Shown: positions 1 through 6,647, counted from the stretch's first letter. The stretch: 12,199 nt of DNA from Acinetobacter sp. UBA3106 (GCA_002365595.1 DFAM01000009.1:169767-181965); one strand, 5' to 3'. Numbers and translations are program-made. The notes: generated by a model from the sequence alone, not told the origin.

Positions 1-1017
1 GCAAAAATAGCGCGTCAGCAACTGGATATTCCGATTTGTTATGCCGGACATTATATTAATGGCGGGATGAGCATTGGCGGTGCCATGTATCCCCAACATG
101 CAAAAAATAGCTCAATGTTGTTGCGCTGTGCCGATGTCGCTCTGAATGATCTTAAAATGAGTGGCCGTGGCGGTATCCGGATGTTCCAGAGTACCATGTT
201 TAAGAGCATACAGCTCACCACCAAACAGCTTGCGCTGGCCCGGGCGATTATTCATCACAATAAAATTTTTCCGGTCTATCAGCCCAAGGTCAATCTTGCA
301 GATGGAAAAGTCATTAGTTTTGAAGCTTTGCTGCGCTGGTATGATGCAGATGATCAAATCCAGCTGCCCTCACATATTTTTTCTGCATTTCAGGACTATG
401 AACTGGCCACACAAATTAGTGAAATCATGCAGCTGAAAGTGTTTCAGGATATGAACCGCTGGCTGGCAGCTGGCCTAGAATTGTTACCGGTTTCCATTAA
501 TGCTGCACCTGTTGAATTTTTAAGGGATAACTATGCTGAAAAACTGTTAAGCCGAATAGCTCAATTTAAGATTCCCCATTCTCTGATTGAAATAGAAATT
601 ACTGAACAGAGTCTTTCTGACCGTGGTTCCGACTATGTGATCCGCGCGCTTAAATTATTAAAACAAGCTGGTCTGAGCATTTCATTAGATGATTTTGGTA
701 CAGGTCATTCATCCTTGACCCGGTTAAGAGATTATCCGGTCGACTGCCTGAAAATTGATCGAAATTTCATCAAAAATATGCACACTGATCCTTCGGCTCT
801 GGCTATAGTCAAAGCGATTAGTCAGATTGGTAACAGTATCTCGCTGGATATTTTGGTAGAAGGCATTGAGAAAAAAGAGCAGGTGGAAGCCCTTCAAGCC
901 TGTGATTGTCATAGTGGACAAGGCTTTTATTTTTATCATCCCATGATCTTTCAGGATGCTACACAATTATTGAAGCCTGTAGCGCATACAACGCAACCCA
1001 TCAGTTCCTCTAGTTAA
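1..1017 (+). CDS. GGDEF-EAL cyclic-di-GMP signalling protein, C-terminal part
   Basis: The gene enters from the left edge, so its start and most of its GGDEF domain are outside the window; 338 codons are visible. The first 60 or so residues look like the tail of a GGDEF (diguanylate cyclase) domain, with SIGGAMYP and LLRCADVALNDLK. A full EAL phosphodiesterase domain follows. The EAL triad is intact in SFEALLRW (visible residues 108-110), followed by the asparagine of SINAAP, the glutamates of EITE, DDFGTG (230-235), the lysine of LKIDRNF, VEGIE and the glutamine of GQGF. These are the metal-binding and catalytic positions of active EAL domains, so hydrolysis of c-di-GMP to pGpG is plausible. 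Whether the GGDEF half is catalytic or a regulatory relic cannot be seen, because its signature motif is upstream. No clear terminator follows the stop. Confidence 0.9.
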   Translation, partial: AKIARQQLDIPICYAGHYINGGMSIGGAMYPQHAKNSSMLLRCADVALNDLKMSGRGGIRMFQSTMFKSIQLTTKQLALARAIIHHNKIFPVYQPKVNLADGKVISFEALLRWYDADDQIQLPSHIFSAFQDYELATQISEIMQLKVFQDMNRWLAAGLELLPVSINAAPVEFLRDNYAEKLLSRIAQFKIPHSLIEIEITEQSLSDRGSDYVIRALKLLKQAGLSISLDDFGTGHSSLTRLRDYPVDCLKIDRNFIKNMHTDPSALAIVKAISQIGNSISLDILVEGIEKKEQVEALQACDCHSGQGFYFYHPMIFQDATQLLKPVAHTTQPISSSS

Positions 1018-1138
1018 TCAATTACGTGCATTCATACTCGCAGTCATCCTAGGCTTTGCTGGCTTATGATATGACTGGATTACCTGTCCAGGATTTGAAA
1101 TCTTCACATGATAGAAGCTTTCCTGATCATGAACAGAT

Positions 1139-1591
1139 TCAACGAACCCAGCGCACAATATATTCATCAATATCATCTTCATTGACTTCTGATTCGGAAA
1201 TACAACGACCCGCTGCGGATTTTCTGGCTTTGATCACACTACTGCGAGTGCCTGTATTTAAATAATGCCAGGTAGGTAAATTTTTGCCTTCGTCTAAACG
1301 ACGGTAAGCGCAGCTTGATGGAAGCCAGTGAATATTGGCCAACTTTTCCGGCGTCAGCTGAATACAATCCGGCACATATTCCAGACGCTGTTCATAATTA
1401 CTGCAACAGGCTGTTTCGCAATCTAAAAGCTTGCAGGCCACTTTGGTATAAGCGACTTCTTGCAGTTCTTCATCTTCTAACTTGATCAAACAACACAAAC
1501 CGCAACCATCGCATAATGCCTCCCATTCGGCAGGATTAAGTTCAGTTAAAGTGTATTTTTTCCAAAATTGTGGACGCAATTGTTCAGTCAT
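1139..1591 (-). CDS. ycgN: YcgN-family cysteine-cluster protein (UPF0260)
   Basis: This 150-residue protein matches the E. coli YcgN family along its whole length. Shared blocks include EWEALCDGCGLCC near the N-terminus, the NYEQRLEYVPDCI region and WLPSSCAYRRL. It has 11 cysteines (27, 30, 33, 34, 53, 58, 62, 63, 76, 94, 130); the C-x2-C-x2-CC cluster suggests binding of zinc or an iron-sulphur cluster, as proposed for YkgJ-type proteins. The biochemical role is not known to me. The ATG at 1591 gives the usual family N-terminus, but the sequence just upstream is pyrimidine-rich and shows no Shine-Dalgarno motif. The gene stands alone and converges with the EAL gene across a 121-base gap in which I see no convincing terminator. 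Confidence 0.88.
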   Translation of the reverse strand: MTEQLRPQFWKKYTLTELNPAEWEALCDGCGLCCLIKLEDEELQEVAYTKVACKLLDCETACCSNYEQRLEYVPDCIQLTPEKLANIHWLPSSCAYRRLDEGKNLPTWHYLNTGTRSSVIKARKSAAGRCISESEVNEDDIDEYIVRWVR

Positions 1592-1621
1592 AGTAAAGAA
1601 AAAATTGAAAGGAAGCGGCTT

Positions 1622-1627
1622 ATTATA
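1622..1627 (-). promoter_or_regulatory. Predicted -10 box for the ycgN-like gene
   Basis: On the minus strand this reads TATAAT, a consensus sigma-70 -10 hexamer, about 31 bases upstream of the ATG at 1591. The best -35 candidate, TTGAAC (1647-1642 on the minus strand), leaves only 14 bases of spacing, so the promoter is incomplete or helped by a regulator. The box overlaps the palindrome at 1623-1638. Confidence 0.35.
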
Positions 1628-1638
1628 ACGCGTTATAA
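1623..1638. repeat. Perfect 16-bp palindrome upstream of the ycgN-like gene
   Basis: TTATAACGCGTTATAA is exactly self-complementary. It can also be read as two direct copies of TTATAACG (1623-1630 and 1633-1640). It overlaps the predicted -10 box of the ycgN-like gene, the position where a repressor would bind. I cannot name a protein that binds it; being AT-rich around CGCG, it could also be chance. Confidence 0.4.
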
Positions 1639-1750
1639 CGTGTTCAAGTTCACAATTTAAGAATGTGATTTTTACTTCAAATCATATATTTGCTGTCAAA
1701 GTGAACATTTTTTCAACATAAGCATAACACTGTTGGAAATTTTCCGCCCC

Positions 1751-1756
1751 TATACT
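1751..1756 (+). promoter_or_regulatory. Predicted -10 box for the DUF1328 gene
   Basis: TATACT lies 49 bases before the ATG of the small membrane protein gene and differs from TATAAT at one position. No good -35 hexamer is visible at 16-18 bases upstream, so the promoter may need an activator or another sigma factor. It is directly followed by two tandem copies of AAATCTACTTT (1757-1767 and 1768-1778), which lie around the expected transcription start. Confidence 0.35.
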
Positions 1757-1778
1757 AAATCTACTTTAAATCTACTTT
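1757..1778. repeat. Tandem duplication of an 11-bp unit
   Basis: AAATCTACTTT occurs twice with no gap (1757-1767, 1768-1778) between the predicted -10 box and the ribosome binding site of the DUF1328 gene. It is a clean duplication that would lie in the 5' leader. No function is evident; slippage is the simplest origin. Confidence 0.6.
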
Positions 1779-1805
1779 GAAAATAACAACACATGGAGAA
1801 AGCTT

Positions 1806-1964
1806 ATGTTCCGTTGGGCCATTATTTTTGCAGTTATTGCACTGATTGCTAGTCTATTAGGTTTTGCTGGTGTCGCAGGATTATCTAAAGATTTTGCGGT
1901 TATTTTACTCGTCGTTGCCGTTATTTTGGCAATCGTCGGCTTCCTCTCTCGAGGAAGAATTTAG
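1806..1964 (+). CDS. Small DUF1328 inner-membrane protein (YtjA/UPF0391 type)
   Basis: This 52-residue protein begins MFRWAIIFAVIALIASLLGF and continues with GVAGLSKDFAVILLVVAVIL, ending FLSRGRI. The MFRW start, the glycine and alanine pattern, two hydrophobic segments (about residues 5-24 and 29-47) and the basic C-terminus are those of the DUF1328/YtjA family (E. coli YtjA is 53 residues). A GGAG motif at 1795-1798 sits 7 bases before the ATG. The gene is monocistronic: a strong terminator follows within 40 bases. The family is widespread and often linked to stress or stationary phase, but its molecular function is unknown. An operator-like sequence lies further upstream at 1700-1717. Confidence 0.88.
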   Translation: MFRWAIIFAVIALIASLLGFAGVAGLSKDFAVILLVVAVILAIVGFLSRGRI

Positions 1965-2001
1965 TTAAATGACTTCCGCTTAAAAATATCTTACTCGATA
2001 T

Positions 2002-2029
2002 AAAAAAGAGCCTGATCAGGCTCTTTTTT
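2002..2029. terminator. Symmetric bidirectional rho-independent terminator
   Basis: An A6 tract, the perfect palindrome GAGCCTGATCAGGCTC and a T6 tract form a stem with U-tracts in both directions. It ends the DUF1328 transcript 38 bases after the stop codon. On the other strand it could also stop transcripts leaving murJ, which end about 155 bases away. Confidence 0.88.
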
Positions 2030-2183
2030 ATATGCGTTTTTTGCTGTCGTTCTTCTATTTTAACAATACAAAAATAGATGATTTTTAGGCGATTTCCATT
2101 CAGTTTTCAATTTCATGAGTTAAATCGCTCTTTATCTGACTTAGCTTATGTAACTAATCTCGGCACATTAATAAAGTCGTAAA

Positions 2184-3725
2184 TTAAGGACGTAAATGAC
2201 GTGGTCGAAAGCCGGTTGCCAATAGACCAATGCCATAAGCCACCACACCGATTACGCACAAACCGGCCACTTCAAGGATACGTATCCACTGCGATACATC
2301 TCCGTTGTACCAGCTTAAGCCATACCACAGTGCAGCAATCATAGCAGCATTGGCAATCCCATACTGGAGAAACAGCTTTTTCCAATGTGCGCCAAAACGG
2401 AAAATATTGCGTTGATGCAGATAGAAATACAGCATACCGGCATTCACCAGTGCAGACCCTGAGGAAGCCAAGGCCAGCGCCATGTGCTCAGCCTCCCAAT
2501 GAATCAGTTTAAAGAAACCAATAAACACCACGTTTAAAATCGCATTGGCAGCTACCGACATTAATCCGACCCGAACCGGGGTACGGGTATCTTGCTGGGC
2601 ATAAAAACCGGGTGCAAAAACTTTAATCAGCATAAAGGAAATCACCCCGGCACTCATACACTGCAAAGCCAAAGCAGTCATTTGCGTATCTTCAAGGGTA
2701 AATTGTCCACGTTGGAACAAGGCCTGAATGATCGGAGTAGAAAGCATAAACAAGGCAATGCTAGCTGGAATGCCGACCAGCATAATCACTTTCGCTGCCC
2801 AGTCAATCATGCCACGGAACTTGATCTGATCCTGTTCGGCATGCCGTGCAGACAATGACGGTAAAATCACCGTACCAATCGCTACCCCGATTAATCCCAA
2901 AGGCAATTCCGTCATACGTTCTGCACTGTATAACCAAGACACCGAACCATCCTGCATGAAGGATGCCCAAATGGTATTCAACAGCAAGTTAATTTGCGTG
3001 ACCGATACACCAAATAATGCCGGAAGCATCAATTTCATGATGCGATCGACACCTTCGTGTTTGAAATCCACTTTCGGTGGAATAAGTAAATTTTTGCGCC
3101 AGAGCTCCGGAATTTGAATCACCAGCTGCAAGATACCCGCAACCACAACGGCCCAGCCGAGCGCCATAATCGGTTCAGCCATGTAGGGCGTTAACCACCA
3201 CGCACCGGCAATCATGGTGATATTCAGCAAAACCGGTGAGAAAGCCGGAGTTGAAAAAGACCCATAACTGTTCAAGATACTGCTGGCAAAAGCCGTCAAA
3301 GACATAAACAGCAGATAAGGAATGGTCAGACGGAACATGTCTGTGGCTAAAGCAAATTTTTCCGGGTCGTCATGGAAACCCGGTGCATAAATATACAGCA
3401 CTGCAGGCGCCGCAATCATGGCAATAAACGTCAGCGTGGTCATAAAGGTAGCCAGACATCCAAACACCCGGCTAATCAGAATTTGCACTTCTGCATGGGT
3501 TCGTGTGGTTTTATATTCGGTTAAAACCGGTATAAAGGCTTGCGAAAATGCCCCTTCGGCAAACAGCCGCCGAAAAAAGTTGGGAATACGAAACGCCACC
3601 ACAAAGGTATCGAAATCTTTACCTGCACCAAACACATTCAGCAATACCACATCTCGGACTAGACCCAAAACCCGAGACAACATGGTCATTGCACTTACAA
3701 TAAAGGTCGACCGCCAAAGCGCCAT
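2184..3725 (-). CDS. murJ: Lipid II flippase MurJ (MviN)
   Basis: MurJ moves lipid II, the lipid-linked peptidoglycan precursor, from the cytoplasmic to the periplasmic face of the inner membrane. I chose the ATG at 3725 (513 residues) over an in-frame GTG three codons upstream at 3734. With this start a GGGTGG motif sits about 6 bases before the ATG. The essential charged residues then fall at the E. coli MurJ numbers: R18, R24, D39, R52 and R270. Family signatures are present: SMTMLSRVLG-type N-terminus, RDVV, FRIPNFFRRLFAEGAFSQAF, SVSWLYSAER, and APGFYAQQDTRTPV late in the protein. The length and the many hydrophobic segments fit the 14-helix MOP fold (E. coli 511 residues). It lies 84 bases downstream of ampD on the same strand, so the two are probably co-transcribed; a hairpin occupies the gap. 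It should be essential. Confidence 0.96.
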   Translation of the reverse strand: MALWRSTFIVSAMTMLSRVLGLVRDVVLLNVFGAGKDFDTFVVAFRIPNFFRRLFAEGAFSQAFIPVLTEYKTTRTHAEVQILISRVFGCLATFMTTLTFIAMIAAPAVLYIYAPGFHDDPEKFALATDMFRLTIPYLLFMSLTAFASSILNSYGSFSTPAFSPVLLNITMIAGAWWLTPYMAEPIMALGWAVVVAGILQLVIQIPELWRKNLLIPPKVDFKHEGVDRIMKLMLPALFGVSVTQINLLLNTIWASFMQDGSVSWLYSAERMTELPLGLIGVAIGTVILPSLSARHAEQDQIKFRGMIDWAAKVIMLVGIPASIALFMLSTPIIQALFQRGQFTLEDTQMTALALQCMSAGVISFMLIKVFAPGFYAQQDTRTPVRVGLMSVAANAILNVVFIGFFKLIHWEAEHMALALASSGSALVNAGMLYFYLHQRNIFRFGAHWKKLFLQYGIANAAMIAALWYGLSWYNGDVSQWIRILEVAGLCVIGVVAYGIGLLATGFRPRHLRP

Positions 3726-3760
3726 CGTAACCACCCAGTGAAAAAATTAAGTCGCTATTG

Positions 3761-3788
3761 TAATGAAACTCGAAATAGAGTTTCGTTA
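3761..3788. repeat. Intercistronic hairpin between ampD and murJ
   Basis: GAAACTC (3765-3771) and GAGTTTC (3778-3784) pair around a 6-base loop. Three more A/T pairs extend the stem beyond one mismatch. No T-tract follows on the minus strand, so it is not a standard terminator. It would lie in the ampD-murJ transcript about 36 bases upstream of the murJ start, where it might affect mRNA stability or murJ translation. Confidence 0.5.
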
Positions 3789-3809
3789 TTTAATCATAAA
3801 GCCTGCCAA

Positions 3810-4385
3810 TTAATGCTTGGCTTGCTGCTGTTGCAATAAAGTTCTGAATTTAACCCAGTCAAAACATGGTCCTGGATCGGTTTTACGTCCAGGTGCAATA
3901 TCGGAATGTCCTGCCAGATGTTGTAGGATCTTCGGATAATGAGCTTGTAATGCTGCAGTCACCTGTGCCAGTACGACATATTGAATTTCTTCAAAAGGCT
4001 GGTCATCACTACCTTCCAGCTCAATCCCGATAGAATAATCATTACATTCTTTTTTGGCTAAATAGCTTGAACGTCCGGCATGCCAGGCACGATCATTGAA
4101 ATTCACGAATTGCAGTACTTCACCACTGCGTAAAATGAGCAGATGTGCAGAGACCTGCATGCCTTCAATGGTTTGAAAATAAGGATGCTGGGACCAATCC
4201 AGCTGATTTTGAAAAAACTGTTCAATATAACCGCCACCAAACTGTGACGGCGGCAGACTGATGTTATGCACCACCACCAGTTGAATCTCGGTTTGCTCGG
4301 GACGTGAATTATAATTTGGGGAAGGTAGCTGCCTTGCACCGATTAACTGACCATCGATGACCTGAAAAAAGGGTGCCTGTTGCAT
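3810..4385 (-). CDS. ampD: 1,6-anhydro-N-acetylmuramyl-L-alanine amidase AmpD
   Basis: AmpD is a cytoplasmic zinc amidase that removes the peptide from anhydro-MurNAc-peptides imported during peptidoglycan recycling. In bacteria with an AmpR/ampC circuit, its loss raises beta-lactamase expression. The 191-residue protein aligns over its length with the Enterobacteriaceae AmpD proteins. VVVHNISLPP carries zinc ligand H40, AGHSDIAPGRKTDPG carries H160, K168 and D170, and IGIELEG carries catalytic E122; these equal H34, H154, K162, D164 and E116 of E. coli AmpD. RAWHAG and the HPYF/VSAH blocks are also kept. There is no signal peptide, which separates it from the membrane or periplasmic AmpDh paralogues. 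It is first in a likely operon with murJ and is divergent from nadC. Confidence 0.96.
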   Translation of the reverse strand: MQQAPFFQVIDGQLIGARQLPSPNYNSRPEQTEIQLVVVHNISLPPSQFGGGYIEQFFQNQLDWSQHPYFQTIEGMQVSAHLLILRSGEVLQFVNFNDRAWHAGRSSYLAKKECNDYSIGIELEGSDDQPFEEIQYVVLAQVTAALQAHYPKILQHLAGHSDIAPGRKTDPGPCFDWVKFRTLLQQQQAKH

Positions 4386-4404
4386 AATCCAATCCTGAGT
4401 CCGA

Positions 4405-4432
4405 TTTATATAAGCTGATGATTTTAGCGCAA
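4405..4432 (-). promoter_or_regulatory. Predicted ampD promoter
   Basis: On the minus strand TTGCGC (4432-4427) and TATAAA (4410-4405) are separated by 16 bases. Transcription would begin about 13 bases before the ampD ATG, giving a short leader containing AGGA. This is the only good sigma-70-like pair between ampD and nadC on this strand. Confidence 0.45.
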
Positions 4433-4510
4433 TCCTAAAACTTTAAACTTAAAATCTCAAATTCTGCAGATAAAAATCGCTTGAAAAAAACATTTCTTTT
4501 AAATGAACAA

Positions 4511-4519
4511 TGCTAATAT
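4511..4519 (+). promoter_or_regulatory. Predicted extended -10 promoter for nadC
   Basis: TGCTAATAT matches an extended -10 element (TGn followed by a TATAAT-like hexamer). It lies 42 bases before the nadC ATG. No strong -35 hexamer sits at the right distance, which extended -10 promoters can tolerate. Confidence 0.4.
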
Positions 4520-4561
4520 AACGCGCAATTTTCATGGGTTAAAAAAGATACGGAAATACTT

Positions 4562-5407
4562 ATGAGCATCTCTCAAGCCTTGCTGGAACAATCGATCCAA
4601 ATTAACATTCAACAAGCATTACAAGAAGATATTGGCGAAGGTGATATCACCGCTTTATTAACCCCTGAAGATGAACAAGCCACTGCCACCATCATCAGCC
4701 GTGAAGAGATGGTGCTTGCCGGTCAGCCTTGGGTCAATGCTTTAATTCAGGCCTATGATGCAACGGTACAGGTGACTTGGCTGAAAAATGATGGTGACCG
4801 CGTCCAGGCCAATGAAGCCTTTTTAAAACTGGCGGGTTCGGCGCGCAGCCTGCTGACCGTGGAACGCCCTGCCCTGAATTTTGTCCAGACGCTTTCTGCG
4901 GTGGCCACTAAAACAGCTGAATATGTAAAACAATTACAAGGCTTAAATACTAAGTTGCTCGATACCCGCAAAACCTTGCCAGGCTTACGTATTGCACAAA
5001 AATATGCAGTGGCCGTTGGTGGTGGTCAGAACCATCGCTTAGGTTTATTCGATGCCTTTTTAATTAAAGAAAACCATATTATGGCAGCTGGTGGCATTGC
5101 TCAAGCCATTGCCAAGGCACATAACATTGCACCGGGTAAACCCGTGGAAGTTGAAGTTGAAACCTGGGATGAACTGAATCAGGCTTTAGAAGCCAAAGCA
5201 GACATCGTGATGCTGGATAACTTTAGCCAACAGCAAATGATTGATGCCGTTCAGTATGTTGCCGGTCGTTGCAAACTGGAGGCATCAGGCAACATTACGA
5301 TTGAAAATTTACGTAAAGTGGCAACAACTGGTGTGGATTATATTTCGATGGGTGTTTTAACCAAAGACGTCAAAGCGGTTGATCTATCCATGCGTTTTAA
5401 TGCTTAA
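4562..5407 (+). CDS. nadC: Quinolinate phosphoribosyltransferase (nicotinate-nucleotide pyrophosphorylase)
   Basis: NadC converts quinolinate and PRPP to nicotinate mononucleotide, CO2 and pyrophosphate in de novo NAD synthesis, in the cytosol. The 281-residue length is typical. Family blocks are intact: EDIGEGDIT at residues 22-30, ERPALNFVQTLS (101-112), the substrate-binding stretch LLDTRKTLPGLR (132-143), GGGQNHRLGLFDAFLIKENH (153-172), EVEVE (196-200), IVMLDN (215-220) and the C-terminal GVDYISMGVLTKD. The ribosome binding site is weak (CGGA about 8 bases upstream), but the ATG gives the usual N-terminus. No nadA or nadB is nearby. The stop overlaps the stop of the small minus-strand gene that follows. 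Confidence 0.97.
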   Translation: MSISQALLEQSIQINIQQALQEDIGEGDITALLTPEDEQATATIISREEMVLAGQPWVNALIQAYDATVQVTWLKNDGDRVQANEAFLKLAGSARSLLTVERPALNFVQTLSAVATKTAEYVKQLQGLNTKLLDTRKTLPGLRIAQKYAVAVGGGQNHRLGLFDAFLIKENHIMAAGGIAQAIAKAHNIAPGKPVEVEVETWDELNQALEAKADIVMLDNFSQQQMIDAVQYVAGRCKLEASGNITIENLRKVATTGVDYISMGVLTKDVKAVDLSMRFNA

Positions 5408-5586
5408 GTTTGCTCAGTGTCATTTTGCGGTTTAGATTCCGGTTTAGAAGTTAAATCCTGAATTTCACTGGCTGGTGGGTTCTGTTGCCAGGCGGATGGC
5501 ATGGATTTTTGTTCTGAAGCTCGTGGATCACTGGTCATGAGTGCCAGCGTTACCACGGATACCAGCAGGATTATAATATTTAACAT
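5404..5586 (-). CDS. Small hypothetical membrane-anchored or secreted protein
   Basis: I do not recognise this 60-residue protein. It starts MLNIIILLVSVVTLALMTSD, a hydrophobic stretch of about 16 residues, followed by a polar tail rich in P, S, Q, K and E with no predicted fold. The first segment could be a signal peptide or a single anchor. The start is the ATG at 5586 and not one 8 codons upstream, because AGGAG lies 6 bases before it; this strong ribosome site is the main reason for calling the gene. Its TAA overlaps that of nadC on the opposite strand (5404-5407), so the two genes converge with no space for a terminator. Confidence 0.6.
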   Translation of the reverse strand: MLNIIILLVSVVTLALMTSDPRASEQKSMPSAWQQNPPASEIQDLTSKPESKPQNDTEQT

Positions 5587-5708
5587 TCTATACTCCTGTA
5601 AATAAAGCATTAGTCTAGACCCTGAATATGAGCTGAATATTAAGCAGGCGTTTCAAAGCGTTTGGCTATTGCAAGCTTTTGTAGCCCTTGTTCTCATATT
5701 CTGGATAT

Positions 5709-5736
5709 AAAAAATGCACCTTCAGGTGCATTTTTT
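5709..5736. terminator. Bidirectional rho-independent terminator after rph
   Basis: TGCACC and GGTGCA pair around TTCA, flanked by an A6 tract on the left and a T7 tract on the right. It lies about 20 bases after the rph stop codon on the minus strand, where the A-tract becomes the U-tract of the RNA. Confidence 0.88.
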
Positions 5737-5756
5737 TATATATTTAACTCAATAAC

Positions 5757-6473
5757 TTACCAGCCTAAAGCTTCCTGTTGTTTTTTAATCAGTTCTTGAA
5801 TGCCTTTTTCAGCCAATTCAAGCATTTCATTACATTGTGCACGGGTAAACGGCTTGTCTTCAGCAGTACCTTGCAGCTCGATGAACTCACCTGCTTGAGT
5901 CATCACCACGTTTAAGTCAGTTTGGCAGTTTGAATCTTCTTCATAACACAAATCTAGCAAAGCTTCGTCTTGATACATACCGACAGAAATCGCAGCAACC
6001 AGACCCTTCAGCGGATCTTGTTTAATTTTCTTGGTTTCAAGCAATACATTCATGGCATCAATTAAAGCCACAGCTGCACCGGTAATAGATGCAGTACGGG
6101 TACCACCATCCGCCTGAATGACATCACAGTCGATGGTAATGGTATTTTCACCCAGTTTTTTCAAATCCACCATGGCACGCAAGCTACGACCAATCAGACG
6201 CTGAATTTCCTGAGTACGACCACTTTGTTTACCACGAGCGGCTTCACGGTCACTACGGGTATGAGTTGAACGTGGCAACATGCCGTATTCAGCAGTAACC
6301 CAACCTTGTCCCTTGCCTTTTAAGAAACGCGGCACTGAATTATCAATACTTGCAGTACAAAGAACTTTAGTATGACCAAATTCAATCAATACTGAACCTT
6401 CCGCATAACGTGTATAGTTACGGGTAATTTTTACGTCACGTAATTGATCTAATGTACGTTGGTCGATACGCAT
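5757..6473 (-). CDS. rph: Ribonuclease PH
   Basis: RNase PH is a phosphate-dependent 3'-to-5' exoribonuclease that trims tRNA 3' ends and helps degrade structured RNA; it acts as a hexamer in the cytosol. The 238 residues equal the E. coli length. Conserved features are the MRIDQRTLDQLR start, GWVTAEYGMLPRSTHTR (57-73), SGRTQEIQRLIGRSLRA (84-100) with R86, the phosphate-binding GGTRTASITGA with G124, T125 and R126, and metal-site aspartates D180 and D186 in YEEDSNCQTDLNVVM. AAGGA lies 6-7 bases before the ATG. It has its own predicted promoter and a terminator, so it is a single-gene unit. Unlike E. coli, no pyrE is adjacent in the window. Confidence 0.97.
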   Translation of the reverse strand: MRIDQRTLDQLRDVKITRNYTRYAEGSVLIEFGHTKVLCTASIDNSVPRFLKGKGQGWVTAEYGMLPRSTHTRSDREAARGKQSGRTQEIQRLIGRSLRAMVDLKKLGENTITIDCDVIQADGGTRTASITGAAVALIDAMNVLLETKKIKQDPLKGLVAAISVGMYQDEALLDLCYEEDSNCQTDLNVVMTQAGEFIELQGTAEDKPFTRAQCNEMLELAEKGIQELIKKQQEALGW

Positions 6474-6510
6474 AATGAGTCCTTATTTTGGCTAAAATTC
6501 ATTGCGGTCT

Positions 6511-6519
6511 AGTATAACA
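6511..6519 (-). promoter_or_regulatory. Predicted extended -10 promoter for rph
   Basis: On the minus strand TGTTATACT matches an extended -10 element and sits 37 bases upstream of the rph ATG. It lies immediately downstream of the inverted repeat at 6528-6573. No clear -35 hexamer is present. Confidence 0.45.
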
Positions 6520-6527
6520 GAAGCAAG

Positions 6528-6573
6528 CTTGAAGGTTTTGCCAGGACATTGTCTATTGGCAAAAACCATCAAG
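6528..6573. repeat. Long imperfect inverted repeat between the desaturase gene and rph
   Basis: CTTGA-A-GGTTTTGCCA (6528-6543) is complementary to TGGCAAAAACC-A-TCAAG (6557-6573), with one mismatch and one extra A, around a 13-base loop. The stem has about 15 pairs. No T-tract follows on either strand, so it is not a canonical terminator. Position fits the 3' end of the desaturase transcript or a regulatory structure just upstream of the rph promoter. Confidence 0.55.
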
Positions 6574-6647
6574 CCATTTTCACTGTATTTCGCATGAATA
6601 AGCTTCGCTCCAGTTCCTGCACTGAGGAGGATCGTCGCGATTTCGCC

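Noticed and set aside
1013..1066. Hydrophobic plus-strand reading (RAFILAVILGFAGL) just after the EAL gene, like a signal peptide or membrane segment
   Set aside because: It has no start codon, is closed by a TGA after 18 codons, and its frame has only a short further piece. It could be a gene relic, but nothing beyond the hydrophobic stretch supports it.
1056..1265. 69-codon plus-strand open frame
   Set aside because: More than half lies antisense to the well-supported ycgN-like gene, there is no ribosome site, and the peptide has no recognisable features.
2055..2077. CTATTTT/AAAATAG inverted repeat in the gap before murJ as a murJ terminator
   Set aside because: The stem is almost all A/T with no GC core or T-tract; the symmetric terminator at 2002-2029 is a better candidate.
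3418..3741. 107-codon plus-strand open frame antisense to murJ
   Set aside because: It overlaps the conserved start of murJ, whose charged residues and family motifs are unambiguous; it is a shadow frame.
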